From Candidatus Kapaibacterium sp. (lineage in GTDB: Bacteria > Bacteroidota > Ignavibacteria > Kapaibacteriales > UBA4661), in assembly GCA_025358765.1 (NCBI GenBank), contig JANYIG010000289.1, positions 1 through 39,052 on the forward strand: a stretch of 39,052 nucleotides of DNA, written 5' to 3'. This document shows positions 31,391-39,052 of the stretch, piece by piece. The notes under the pieces were generated by a model, which worked only from the letters and a program-made list of their open reading frames with translations, did not search any database and had not been told where the DNA came from. The position numbers and the translations under genes were made by a program. The stretch's first letter is position 1. Every line of letters starts with the position of its first letter.

Positions 31391-32584
31391 TTATTCCACA
31401 AAATTTTTATTCGCTTTTAATTTCTCTACTGCGGTTTTGATTTCTTGTTTTTTGTCATCTGGCGCGAGCAATAATGCTTGTTGTGCGGAGTTTAACGATT
31501 TTTTTAACTCGCCCACCACTGCATAGCCATTTGCTAAACCCCAATGTGTTGACCAGTCTTTCGGAAACTTTAACTCGTTTTTTTGAAATACTTTCAGCGC
31601 CTCGTCGCTCTTTTTTTCGGCAAGTAAGAACGTTCCGTAATTCAGAATGCCTTGCGATGTGGAAGTAGGATGATTGAGAGCTACGGCAATAACGGAATCC
31701 GCTTCCTTCATTCTGCCCAAGCGTACAAGCACTTGCGCTTTTGTCTGCAACGTAATAAAATTGATATTGATGGGATTGGCGGCTAAATCTCCCCACAAGG
31801 TATGACATTCCAACGCACGATTCATCCACTCCAATGCTTCTTCGTAATTGCCTTTATATGCGTTCAAACAAAACCGCGCCCCACTCAAATAATCCTGCCA
31901 GCCAAATCCTTTACCCGATGTGAGTTCAAGGCGAATTTGTGCCAGATGAATATCGGCAATATTCGGCACAGTAATGATTATCGGCACCCGCAATTTTTCC
32001 CAAATAAGAGAAAGCGTCGTGGAGGCAAGTTCACGCTCGGTAAATTCGTAGGTGAGGTCGCCGTGAAACTCGGCGGCTTGTGGCTTGACCTTGACGCGCA
32101 AGGCATCCATAGCGGGGTCGTAGAAAAAACTCCCCCACGATTTCGGGTTTTTGGAAAAAATAATCGTCCATTGGCTTGAATCAGGGATCACATGGAAGCC
32201 ATACACCCCGGCAGCAAGTTTTTGCCCTTCGATGCTCACATCATGCGAGAAGGCAATGGTTGTATTTTCATTGGCTCCGGCACGCCATGGGATTTCTTTC
32301 GGCATGGTACTGCCCACTCTGTATGGGTTTTCGCTCATACCGTAGGGAACGAGCTTTCCCCAGACTTCGCCTGTGCGGTCTTTACCACCCCCATGCGCTT
32401 TCACGCTTGGACTGCTGTAATTCACCGTCACCTTCACGAGTCCCATCCACTGCGAGACTTCGGCGCGTTGGTTTCGTCCGGCTGGATAGCCGGAGATTTG
32501 GGCAAAAAGGTTTGGTGACGGTGCCCAACAAATGATAACCATCAAAGGCGTAAGCCATCGGATTGCCACAAAGTTTGATTTCAT
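31391..32584 (-). CDS. Exported DUF2911-TPR protein (copy 1)
   Basis: The ATG at 32584 follows AAGGAAA and yields 397 residues with a signal peptide ending LFAQ. The DUF2911 domain (about 35-215) shows VNYSSPSVKAHGG, GEVWGKLVPYG, WRAGANENTTIAFSHDV and SIEGQKLAAGVYGFHVIPD. TPRs follow at about 240-390. DUF2911 is a beta-sandwich family common in Bacteroidetes and related phyla with unknown activity. This copy is paralogous to the one at 33857, and the rhodanese gene lies between them. It ends 52 bases before the propeller gene. Confidence 0.85.
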   Translation of the reverse strand: MKSNFVAIRWLTPLMVIICWAPSPNLFAQISGYPAGRNQRAEVSQWMGLVKVTVNYSSPSVKAHGGGKDRTGEVWGKLVPYGMSENPYRVGSTMPKEIPWRAGANENTTIAFSHDVSIEGQKLAAGVYGFHVIPDSSQWTIIFSKNPKSWGSFFYDPAMDALRVKVKPQAAEFHGDLTYEFTERELASTTLSLIWEKLRVPIIITVPNIADIHLAQIRLELTSGKGFGWQDYLSGARFCLNAYKGNYEEALEWMNRALECHTLWGDLAANPININFITLQTKAQVLVRLGRMKEADSVIAVALNHPTSTSQGILNYGTFLLAEKKSDEALKVFQKNELKFPKDWSTHWGLANGYAVVGELKKSLNSAQQALLLAPDDKKQEIKTAVEKLKANKNFVE

Positions 32585-32610
32585 GTAGTAATTTCCTTCA
32601 GAAAAAATTA

Positions 32611-33810
32611 TCAAAACAGTCCGTCATGATTCACCACAAAATTTCGTGCTTCCTTGCAACTTTCTATGTTGAAGCCTGACCAAATAAAATCGTAAAGACT
32701 GTCCATTGTATAAACTGCCGTGTAACCTTTGTCGGATAGCATTTTAGAGAGAACGAATGCCCCGGGATTGCCATAGACCAGTATTGATGCTTTTTTGTCG
32801 GCGGGCAATTGTTGTGCAGCAATACTTGAGACACCCACATTCACGGCATTTTTGATATTGCCTAAGTTTTTCCAGAATTTTTCGTCTTTGTTCTCAAATT
32901 CTGCTTTCGGGCGGGCATCGTACACGGTGAGATTGCGCGAGCGTTTGAGCAAGTTCACGGCTTGTTCGGCATCAATGCAGTGAAAGGGAGGCGTGTGTTC
33001 TAGCAGCAGCAGCCCCTGTGCATTTGTCAGCAAGCCATCAATGCCACCCAAAAGATGATACACGGTCTTAAATCCACCAGCCGTCAGTTGGCTTGCCGCC
33101 CGTGCTGCATCACCATCACTGCCTGTTGCGTACACAAGGACAGGGCTATTTTTATGTGCATTCAGTTCTCCAATGCGCTCCTGAAATTTCACGTAAGGAA
33201 TGTTGATTGCACCTTTAACCCTGCCGATATTGCGGTCGGCGGCGCTATCTTTCAATGCAAACTGCGTTGCGGGGCGAACATCCACTATGACTAATTTTTT
33301 TTCTTTCGCGTAGAGCGCGATTGCTTCCTGTACAGAAAGGTTCTTGTAGGGAAGATTTGTCTGCACCCATTCTTGTTTGCAGGGAAACTCTTTTTCGGTT
33401 AATTGGGTTAGTGAAGACATTCCGCCGTTTAAGTTGTAAAAATTCGTAAATCCACTTTCCGCTAATAATTTACTCACTCTGCGGCTGCGCTGGCTATGCG
33501 AGCAGTAAATCACCAGTGTTTTGTTTTGGTACTGCTCCATCGTAGTCATATTTTTTTTCATCGAATCAATACCAATATTGATAGCGCCTTTCAAATGCCC
33601 AATGTTCAAGCTGGTGGAAGCAGACGTGTCGGAAAACTCCCCTGCCGACCGCACATCCAAAAACACAATATCGGACTTCTCCTGTACCAATTTGCAAAAA
33701 TCCCGCGCAAAGATTGTTTTGTATAAGCTGTCGGATTTAAAGGGCAATTGTGCGAAAGATCCCATGGAAGCTGCAACGAGACATATGAATATGGAAAGAA
33801 AGTTTTTCAT
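32611..33810 (-). CDS. Exported triple-rhodanese-domain protein
   Basis: The protein has 399 residues with a signal peptide ending FAQ (about 21). Three rhodanese domains follow at about 30-140, 150-265 and 275-390, each with FLDVR/IVDVRP/VYDARP strands and a GAINIG-type turn. Only the first has the catalytic cysteine, C103 in VIYCSHSQRSRR. The second (VYATGSDGDAA) and third (VYGNPGAF) lack it. The first domain may transfer sulfur or act on a persulfide; the others probably bind ligands or partners. Its partners in the operon are the DUF2911-TPR paralogues on each side, at 26 and 46 bases. Confidence 0.88.
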   Translation of the reverse strand: MKNFLSIFICLVAASMGSFAQLPFKSDSLYKTIFARDFCKLVQEKSDIVFLDVRSAGEFSDTSASTSLNIGHLKGAINIGIDSMKKNMTTMEQYQNKTLVIYCSHSQRSRRVSKLLAESGFTNFYNLNGGMSSLTQLTEKEFPCKQEWVQTNLPYKNLSVQEAIALYAKEKKLVIVDVRPATQFALKDSAADRNIGRVKGAINIPYVKFQERIGELNAHKNSPVLVYATGSDGDAARAASQLTAGGFKTVYHLLGGIDGLLTNAQGLLLLEHTPPFHCIDAEQAVNLLKRSRNLTVYDARPKAEFENKDEKFWKNLGNIKNAVNVGVSSIAAQQLPADKKASILVYGNPGAFVLSKMLSDKGYTAVYTMDSLYDFIWSGFNIESCKEARNFVVNHDGLF

Positions 33811-33856
33811 ACTGTATGGTATTTACGAAAGGTTGGGTTAGCAAAAGAATTCCTTT

Positions 33857-35047
33857 TTAGCTATTCATATCCTTTCCTGCCTCTAATTTTTTAATTGCTT
33901 GCTCAAGCGATGATTTATTCACTGGGTCAGGCGCTTGTGCGAGTGCTGTTTTAGCATAGCTGAGAGCTTGTTTGTAATCGCCTATAGCCGAGTATCCACG
34001 AGCCAAACCCACGTTCGTCGTAAATACATTCGGGTTCTTGGCTGCATTTATTTTGAACACTTCCAGCGCTTCTTGGACTTTCTTTTGTGATAGCAATTGC
34101 CGTGCATAGAGATGAATTTCCGTCACGTCACCAAGCGGAAGCGCCTGTTTCATCAACTCATCCGCTTCTTTGATTCTACCGAGCTTCGTAAGAATTTGCG
34201 CTTTCAGACTCAGGCTCGGAAAAGTTTTCCGTCCAACGAATGTCGCATTCACCGCATAATCCGCCCACTGTAGCGCTTCTTCTAAATTGGTATTGTTGTC
34301 CAAACAATATTGCGTTGCTTGCTGCCAATTCTTGGAATCGTATCCCGTCGCGCCGCGAAGCTCATTGCGCATGGCATTGATATAATTATTCACAATGTTT
34401 GGCACTTCAATCTTGAACGGAATTTTAAGATTTTCCCAAGCAAGCTGCCCCGTTGCAGAATTGAGTTTGCAATCGGTAAACTCATAGGCCAGATATTGAT
34501 GAAACTCTGCGGGTTGTGGTTTGACTTTGACACGCAACAGGTCTTCGGATTCTTTGTAGAAATAACTTCCCCACGAACTGGTATTACTCGAAAAAATCAG
34601 AGTCCATTCTTTCAGAGAATCGGGAATAATATGAAAGCCGTACGCTCCTGCGACAAGTCTCTGTCCTTCAATCAGTACATCATGCGAAAAAGAAATTGTC
34701 GTATTCTCATTCGCCCCTGCCCGCCAGGGCTTTAAGCCTTCCGACCACGGACGCTGCGAGCCAAATCCTAAATCGCTCAAGCCCCACGGCACGAGCTTGC
34801 CCCAAATCTTGCCCGTGCGGTCTTCGCCCTGCGGCGTAATAACACTGGGGCGGCTGTATTCAATACTGACTTTTACTAAACCAATATACTGTGTGGTCAC
34901 TGCTTTTTGATTCCCTCCGCTTGGAGGAGCAGTCATTCTAAGAATCCCTTGCGCGTAGAGTGCTTGAAATTGAATGATTGCAAGAAGTATCAACAAGAGA
35001 CCACAAGCAAAAAATGAAGTGGCTGAAAAGGCTCTGGGGGTTTGCAT
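33857..35047 (-). CDS. Exported DUF2911-TPR protein (copy 2)
   Basis: The ATG at 35047 gives 396 residues with a typical signal segment (FFACGLLLILLAIIQF). A GTG at 35095 would overlap the upstream gene and adds a long polar N-terminus, so it is less likely. The DUF2911 domain includes SIEYSRPSVITPQGEDRTG, GKLVPWG, WRAGANENTTISFSHDV and LIEGQRLVAGAYGFHIIPD. TPRs follow at about 235-390 (VGLARGYSAIGDYKQAL). The layout matches copy 1. The C-terminal ends in a short charged tail (KKLEAGKDMNS). Confidence 0.85.
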   Translation of the reverse strand: MQTPRAFSATSFFACGLLLILLAIIQFQALYAQGILRMTAPPSGGNQKAVTTQYIGLVKVSIEYSRPSVITPQGEDRTGKIWGKLVPWGLSDLGFGSQRPWSEGLKPWRAGANENTTISFSHDVLIEGQRLVAGAYGFHIIPDSLKEWTLIFSSNTSSWGSYFYKESEDLLRVKVKPQPAEFHQYLAYEFTDCKLNSATGQLAWENLKIPFKIEVPNIVNNYINAMRNELRGATGYDSKNWQQATQYCLDNNTNLEEALQWADYAVNATFVGRKTFPSLSLKAQILTKLGRIKEADELMKQALPLGDVTEIHLYARQLLSQKKVQEALEVFKINAAKNPNVFTTNVGLARGYSAIGDYKQALSYAKTALAQAPDPVNKSSLEQAIKKLEAGKDMNS

Positions 35048-35087
35048 GACTCTTTTTAAAAAATATTGTTCTGAATAATCATGTTGT

Positions 35088-36017
35088 CTATTCACGCAAA
35101 AACTGTCGGACTGCCGCTAAATACTCCGTTTCTTTGTCAAGCCAGCCATAATGAGCGCAATTCTCCAGCAATACTAATTGAGAGCGTGGAATCACCTTGT
35201 GAGCATATTCGGCTGTTTCGACCGTAATAATATCGTTCTTACCCTGAATAATCAGCACAGGGCGCTGAAAGTACCGTAATTGTTCGGTACAATCGAATGT
35301 GATTGCCCGAAGGTTTGCAAAAACGAGTCCATTGATGGCGGAGTTTCCCTGTGTGAGGCGTTCAGCAATGATGGGGACATGTTTTTTGTCGAAGACATAA
35401 GCCGGAGCAAGGAACTTACCGCGTTGTAACCGCGCATGATAACTGGTGTCGCCTTGACCGATGCGCTCTGTCCAGTATGCTAATGAATCTCGCTCTTGTT
35501 GCGTCAGTCGTGCATTGATACGTTCCCCGGCATATTTCATAAAATCAAGGTTTATACCGCCCGACGACGAAAAAATCACCTTATCAATCCGCTCAGGATG
35601 CAGCGTTGCATAATACGCTGCGAGCAGCCCTCCAAACGAATGCCCCAAAACCGTCCATTTTTCATAACCACAATGCTTTCGGAGCGCCTCTATATCTTCC
35701 ACCATCAGGTGCATGGTAATAGTGGACGTGTCCAACGTAGCAAGCATTGATTTTCCCGTACCACGTTGGTCATAGATAATAGTACGATGTCCATCAGAAA
35801 GTTTTTGTGCTATATCAACAAACCCATTGCTATTCATCCCTGGACCACCGTTAATAATCAGTATTGGTGACCCCTTCATACCAAACGTGCGGTAAAAAGT
35901 CTTGACTCCATGCGACGGGACAAAACCGAATTCCTGTGCTTGAAGTACTGACGTAACAACCAACCAACAACAGATAACCGCAAGGCTGATACGGTGAGTA
36001 TGGTAGTATGATTTCAT
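35088..36017 (-). CDS. Exported S33-type alpha/beta hydrolase (proline iminopeptidase-like)
   Basis: The protein has 309 residues with a signal peptide ending LQAQ. INGGPG (55-60) is the oxyanion-hole region and YDQRGTGKS (82-90) is characteristic of prolyl aminopeptidase relatives in family S33. The nucleophile is S127 in GHSFGG, the acid D262 (GKND) and the base H289 (CAHYGW). The triad is complete, so it should be active, probably on a small peptide or ester in the periplasm. The substrate cannot be read from sequence. It starts 53 bases after the beta-lactamase-like gene, so co-transcription is likely. Confidence 0.88.
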   Translation of the reverse strand: MKSYYHTHRISLAVICCWLVVTSVLQAQEFGFVPSHGVKTFYRTFGMKGSPILIINGGPGMNSNGFVDIAQKLSDGHRTIIYDQRGTGKSMLATLDTSTITMHLMVEDIEALRKHCGYEKWTVLGHSFGGLLAAYYATLHPERIDKVIFSSSGGINLDFMKYAGERINARLTQQERDSLAYWTERIGQGDTSYHARLQRGKFLAPAYVFDKKHVPIIAERLTQGNSAINGLVFANLRAITFDCTEQLRYFQRPVLIIQGKNDIITVETAEYAHKVIPRSQLVLLENCAHYGWLDKETEYLAAVRQFLRE

Positions 36018-36070
36018 TGAAAAAAAGGTAATTAAAATGAAAATGTTGTTATTATATCTTCCGTGCGAGT

Positions 36071-37510
36071 TTATTTCTTTTTCAATTCTTCCAGTTTTCG
36101 CTTGGCATTTTCATTCCGCGAATCCAACTGAACGGCTTTTTCAAGCTGCGCGATAGCGTTTTTTGTATCGCCGAGTGCCATATACCCTTCGCCGAGACTA
36201 TCGAACAGATTGGAATTTTTCGGGAATAATGTCGTATTGAGCTTGAAGATTTCTAATGCCCATTCCGATTTTTTTTCTTTCTGCAAGAGTGCATACCCAA
36301 AACGGTTAAAAAATCCCGGTCCCGGCACTTCAAAGTCATTTTCTCGCAATACTGTTTTATAGTCCGCCACAAACTTTTGTATGCCTTGCTCTTTGATGTA
36401 CTTGTACATTGCCATCGGCACAGGCAATGGCATCTGCGGTACGGGTTTGTTCTGAAGAATACCACTTATTCTTGTGCCAACTTCTTCGGCGGCTTGAAAT
36501 TCATCGTTCACATTGGCGCAAACAATGATGGTGTAATTGAGATTGCCGAGTTCTATCACGATCGAGTTCCATCCGGGCAAACCGCCTGCTGCTGCACGTC
36601 GCACCTTGGAGCGTAACTCGTTCCAATTTGCTGTCGGCGGCGTTGCGGAATAGCGTCCGTAAAACAACATCTTCGATGATGGCTGCAATAAACGTTCGTC
36701 GTTCAATAAAGACCGCGAAAAGAGCAACAAATCTCCGACGGTGGAATACACACCTCCGGCGGGTGACGGATGAAATGTTCGGCTAATCTGACGTTCGTTG
36801 TACTTATCGCCGTTCAGTGAAAACATCGTTCCCATTGCCGTATTCTGCGCCCCCATTCCAGCCGAAAAAAACGTGGAATTATTCATACCAAGCGGCTTAA
36901 AAATGCGATTGACAATATTGTCCGCATAGATCGATCTGGTAATTTTTTCAATGATTGCGCCAAGCACAACGTATCCTGAGTTAGAGTAACGTTGCTCCGA
37001 CCCCGGCTTGAAAAACAAGGGCTTTGTGCGGATGATTTGCAAAATTTGGCTCACGGTCGTATCGCGTTCCGGCTTGAAGTCGGGATACATCAGGTAATCT
37101 CCCATGCCTGAGCGCATCGTGAGTAAATGTTCAATCGTCACTTTTTTTGCAATATCATCAGGAAAATCGGAGAGATGCTTGCCAACGGGGTCAGTGAGCG
37201 CGAGCTTTCCTTCTTGCACAAGCTGGAGAATGACGACTTGCGTAAAATCTTTCGTTAGTGAACCGATATTAAATTTGGTGTCGGCGCTGAGAGGAGTTTT
37301 TTTCTCCCAATCTGCATAGCCGAACGAACGTTGATAGATGATATTTTCTTGCTCCGCAATCAGAATATTGCCAGAAAATAAGTCTTGTTTTACAAGCTCC
37401 TGTGCAAAATTCTGTATGCGCTGCATAGTCGAGTCCGATGGCTGTTCCGCAGCAAACGCAATCGCCGCACCAACACAAAGAACAAGGAGGAAAGTAGAAA
37501 AAGTTTTCAT
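36071..37510 (-). CDS. Exported serine beta-lactamase-family hydrolase with TPR tail
   Basis: The ATG at 37510 gives 479 residues with a signal peptide (FSTFLLVLCVGAAIAFA). The class C beta-lactamase/DD-peptidase-like fold shows SxxK as S84-LT-K87 and YxN as Y175-S-N177. The third motif is replaced by AGGLPGWNS, as in esterase-like members. TPRs fill about 400-475 (NLFDSLGEGYMALGDTKNAI). Such proteins often act as D-aminopeptidases, esterases or peptidoglycan enzymes. The enzyme should lie in the periplasm. The 160-base gap upstream of its start probably holds the promoter of this run of genes. Confidence 0.87.
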   Translation of the reverse strand: MKTFSTFLLVLCVGAAIAFAAEQPSDSTMQRIQNFAQELVKQDLFSGNILIAEQENIIYQRSFGYADWEKKTPLSADTKFNIGSLTKDFTQVVILQLVQEGKLALTDPVGKHLSDFPDDIAKKVTIEHLLTMRSGMGDYLMYPDFKPERDTTVSQILQIIRTKPLFFKPGSEQRYSNSGYVVLGAIIEKITRSIYADNIVNRIFKPLGMNNSTFFSAGMGAQNTAMGTMFSLNGDKYNERQISRTFHPSPAGGVYSTVGDLLLFSRSLLNDERLLQPSSKMLFYGRYSATPPTANWNELRSKVRRAAAGGLPGWNSIVIELGNLNYTIIVCANVNDEFQAAEEVGTRISGILQNKPVPQMPLPVPMAMYKYIKEQGIQKFVADYKTVLRENDFEVPGPGFFNRFGYALLQKEKKSEWALEIFKLNTTLFPKNSNLFDSLGEGYMALGDTKNAIAQLEKAVQLDSRNENAKRKLEELKKK

Positions 37511-37670
37511 AGATGGTTTATTGAAAAAAAATAGAACCCGGGAATTACGATTCCAATCTACCAAGAATGAAAGAGATTTTATGTTAATAGCTTGTTAAAC
37601 AGACGTTAAAGAAAAGCTAATGTGTTCGCTATACGAGTTGTTCCGATTGCTTGTGTGCTGGCTATTGTAC

Positions 37671-38201
37671 TTATCTCAAACCCAGCGTTTGAAAATATTC
37701 CACTACCGTCGCAGCATCTACGCCACCTTTTTGAGCGTGAGTCAAGAGCGAGATTCCGTGCGGACCTCGTGCAGTCTTGAGGTCAGGATAGGCATTTATC
37801 ATAGCCCGCACAATCTCCAATTTCCCCAGCATGGCGGCAACAAAAATATCCATCCGTGCGCCTTTGCTGATAAGGTATTCAGCGATTTCCCGATTGCCCA
37901 TATGCCCCGCCCCGCCTATCGCCATTTCAAAATCGCCGCCACCCCAATCCCACGTGGCATTAAGCAATGACGGTATTTCTGCAAGCATCTCTTTGGTACG
38001 CTCAAATTTCGCATGACCTGCTCCAACAAATTCACGAACAAATTCGGGCTTGAGTGGTTCGGGGCGTTGTTTGACGGGCTTATCTTGCAGTAGTTTTTCT
38101 TGCTGTGCGTGTACTGCATCACCCAAAATGATAACACCGGTGACACTAACAACGGCAGTGTGGAGAAACCCGCGCCGCGTAGAGGTTTGTGAAGTCGCCA
38201 T
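37671..38201 (-). CDS. Tat-exported ankyrin-like protein
   Basis: The ATG at 38201 gives 176 residues. STRRGFLHTAVVSVTGVII at residues 7-25 is a twin-arginine (Tat) signal with a following hydrophobic stretch. Residues 90-170 hold ankyrin-like helices: NREIAEYLISKGARMDIF, LGKLEIVRAMINAYPDLK and a final GISLLTHAQKGG. A GGGDFEMAIGGAGHMG stretch precedes them. Tat export suggests folding before transport. The protein would act as a periplasmic binding module. No enzyme motif is visible. The gene is the first of the exported run, transcribed away from the intergenic region at 38202-38608. Confidence 0.82.
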   Translation of the reverse strand: MATSQTSTRRGFLHTAVVSVTGVIILGDAVHAQQEKLLQDKPVKQRPEPLKPEFVREFVGAGHAKFERTKEMLAEIPSLLNATWDWGGGDFEMAIGGAGHMGNREIAEYLISKGARMDIFVAAMLGKLEIVRAMINAYPDLKTARGPHGISLLTHAQKGGVDAATVVEYFQTLGLR

Positions 38202-38608
38202 AGTTGTGGATTCGATTAATGGATAAAAAGGATTATTGCTCCAAAGGTTGTTCGGAAAATAAGGTCTCAAATGGAGTACGAACGGAAGTTCGTCAATGAT
38301 TACATCGCCTTGCAAACTTCCGTTTACACTCCGAGGCTTTATTTTTTTTCACCAGCCCTAAGTTACGATAAAATTGCTACCCTTTTGCCACAAAACATCT
38401 TCTGCACGTCGCTTTGTATCTTGCTTTTCCTCTGACTTTTCGTACCGAACGGATTTGAGCGCAGAGGCTGACCGAAAGCGTCAAGAGAACACAGAAAATC
38501 TACACGGTATAAGAAAGAGAAGGCTACAGGTTATTTTCAAACTCTCCCCACGGGTACGTGGCTCCCTGACTCTGTACTCTTTATCTACACCTCAGGTAAT
38601 GGGCATCA
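38202..38608. other. Gene-free intergenic region
   Basis: This 407-base stretch has no credible gene on either strand. It contains the inverted repeat at 38273-38332 and a small hairpin CCACG-GGTA-CGTGG at 38548-38561. It is also the likely promoter region for the exported protein genes transcribed leftward from 38201. Confidence 0.6.
38273..38332. repeat. Large imperfect inverted repeat in intergenic region
   Basis: Arms GGAGTACG+AACGGAAGTT (38273-38290) and AACTTCCGTT+TACACTCC (38315-38332) pair over 15 of 18 positions around a 24-base centre. The core AACGGAAGTT/AACTTCCGTT is perfect. A T-run (ATTTTTTTT) follows on the plus strand at 38341-38349, but there is no plus-strand gene upstream. 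It resembles a palindromic element or a bidirectional structure more than a clear terminator. Confidence 0.6.
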
Positions 38609-38992
38609 TTATCTAAAAAAGCCGTTCGAGGACGATTCATATTTACTATTTCCTTTCATTGGCTGCTGCATATATGTACGAAAATGCTCATCAGCCCACT
38701 GTAGCCAGTACATTTCATCACGGTGTGTTTCTATTCTTTTATTTTGCGCCTCCAAGCGAATCAAATGCCGCAGATTGATCGTCGGTGGAAGCGGGGTTAG
38801 AAGTCGTGATTTGATGAGCCGCTCAATATATTCAACTTCTTCCCGCGCTATGGACATATCAATCATTTCCACTCTGCGCGTGGCAAGTGTTCCTTGTGAA
38901 CAGGACGTGGTAAATGTGGTGAGTACAAACACCGTAGCGCTGAACATCATGCCGCAAGATATGGACGCAATGCGTCTGGTAACAGGTTTCAT
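38609..38992 (-). CDS. Small predicted lipoprotein
   Basis: The ATG at 38992 follows a strong AGGAGG site six bases upstream, giving 127 residues. The N-terminus is basic (KPVTRR), then hydrophobic, and ends at a lipobox-like TTSC with C31. The mature part has no recognised domain. It is charged and helical (SIAREEVEYIERLIKSRL) and ends EDSSSNGFFR-like in a polar tail. A membrane-anchored function is inferred. It is the last gene in the window and its 5' upstream region (38993-39052) is the only flanking sequence seen. Confidence 0.75.
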   Translation of the reverse strand: MKPVTRRIASISCGMMFSATVFVLTTFTTSCSQGTLATRRVEMIDMSIAREEVEYIERLIKSRLLTPLPPTINLRHLIRLEAQNKRIETHRDEMYWLQWADEHFRTYMQQPMKGNSKYESSSNGFFR

Positions 38993-39052
38993 AACAATCC
39001 TCCTGAGTGATAAAAAGGTGAAAAAGACGCAACGCGTCTGGATATATTCCAC

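Noticed and set aside
1-39052. tRNA, rRNA or insertion sequence genes
   Set aside because: No cloverleaf-like segment, rRNA signature or transposase-like coding region was recognised by eye on either strand; a scan tool could still find a degraded one.

Overview
The window looks like a chromosomal segment from the Bacteroidota-Chlorobiota side of the FCB group (Chlorobi, Ignavibacteria or Kapabacteria-like). This placement is an inference from gene content: many periplasmic TPR sensor kinases and TPR adenylate cyclases, DUF2911 proteins, Uma2 and DUF3782 nucleases, and moderate GC. There is no rRNA, tRNA or marker gene to settle it.

Region 1 (1-22,527) is a dense signalling cluster, almost all on the minus strand. 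It holds five TPR or membrane histidine kinases, two receiver-histidine kinase fusions, three class III adenylate cyclases and the 5' end of a Reg_prop beta-propeller sensor cut by the window edge. Two decayed tails, one of a kinase and one of a cyclase, show that the cluster grows and shrinks by duplication and loss. The sensors share exchangeable parts: signal peptide, TPR array, one TM helix, a 28-residue coiled-coil stalk module in 1-3 copies, then either a HisKA/HATPase or a cyclase head. Two overlapping gene pairs suggest coupled translation. No DNA-binding regulator is present, so the visible outputs are phosphotransfer and cAMP. Two plus-strand genes, a Uma2 and a DUF3782 PD-(D/E)XK-type protein, interrupt the cluster.

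Region 2 (22,528-27,655) is a compact four-gene operon, cas6 - large subunit - cas7 - cas5, that encodes a type I (I-A/I-B-like) Cascade. No cas3, cas1, cas2, cas4, transposition gene or CRISPR array is visible anywhere in the 39 kb. Repeats and palindromes flank the operon. This isolated effector is the most unusual item here.

Region 3 (27,656-38,992) is a minus-strand run of exported proteins: two related DUF1579-like proteins, a small exported unknown, a PQQ-type propeller, two DUF2911-TPR paralogues on either side of a triple-rhodanese protein, an S33-type alpha/beta hydrolase, a serine beta-lactamase-like TPR protein, a Tat-exported ankyrin-like protein and a small lipoprotein. Short gaps suggest one or two operons acting in the periplasm or outer envelope.
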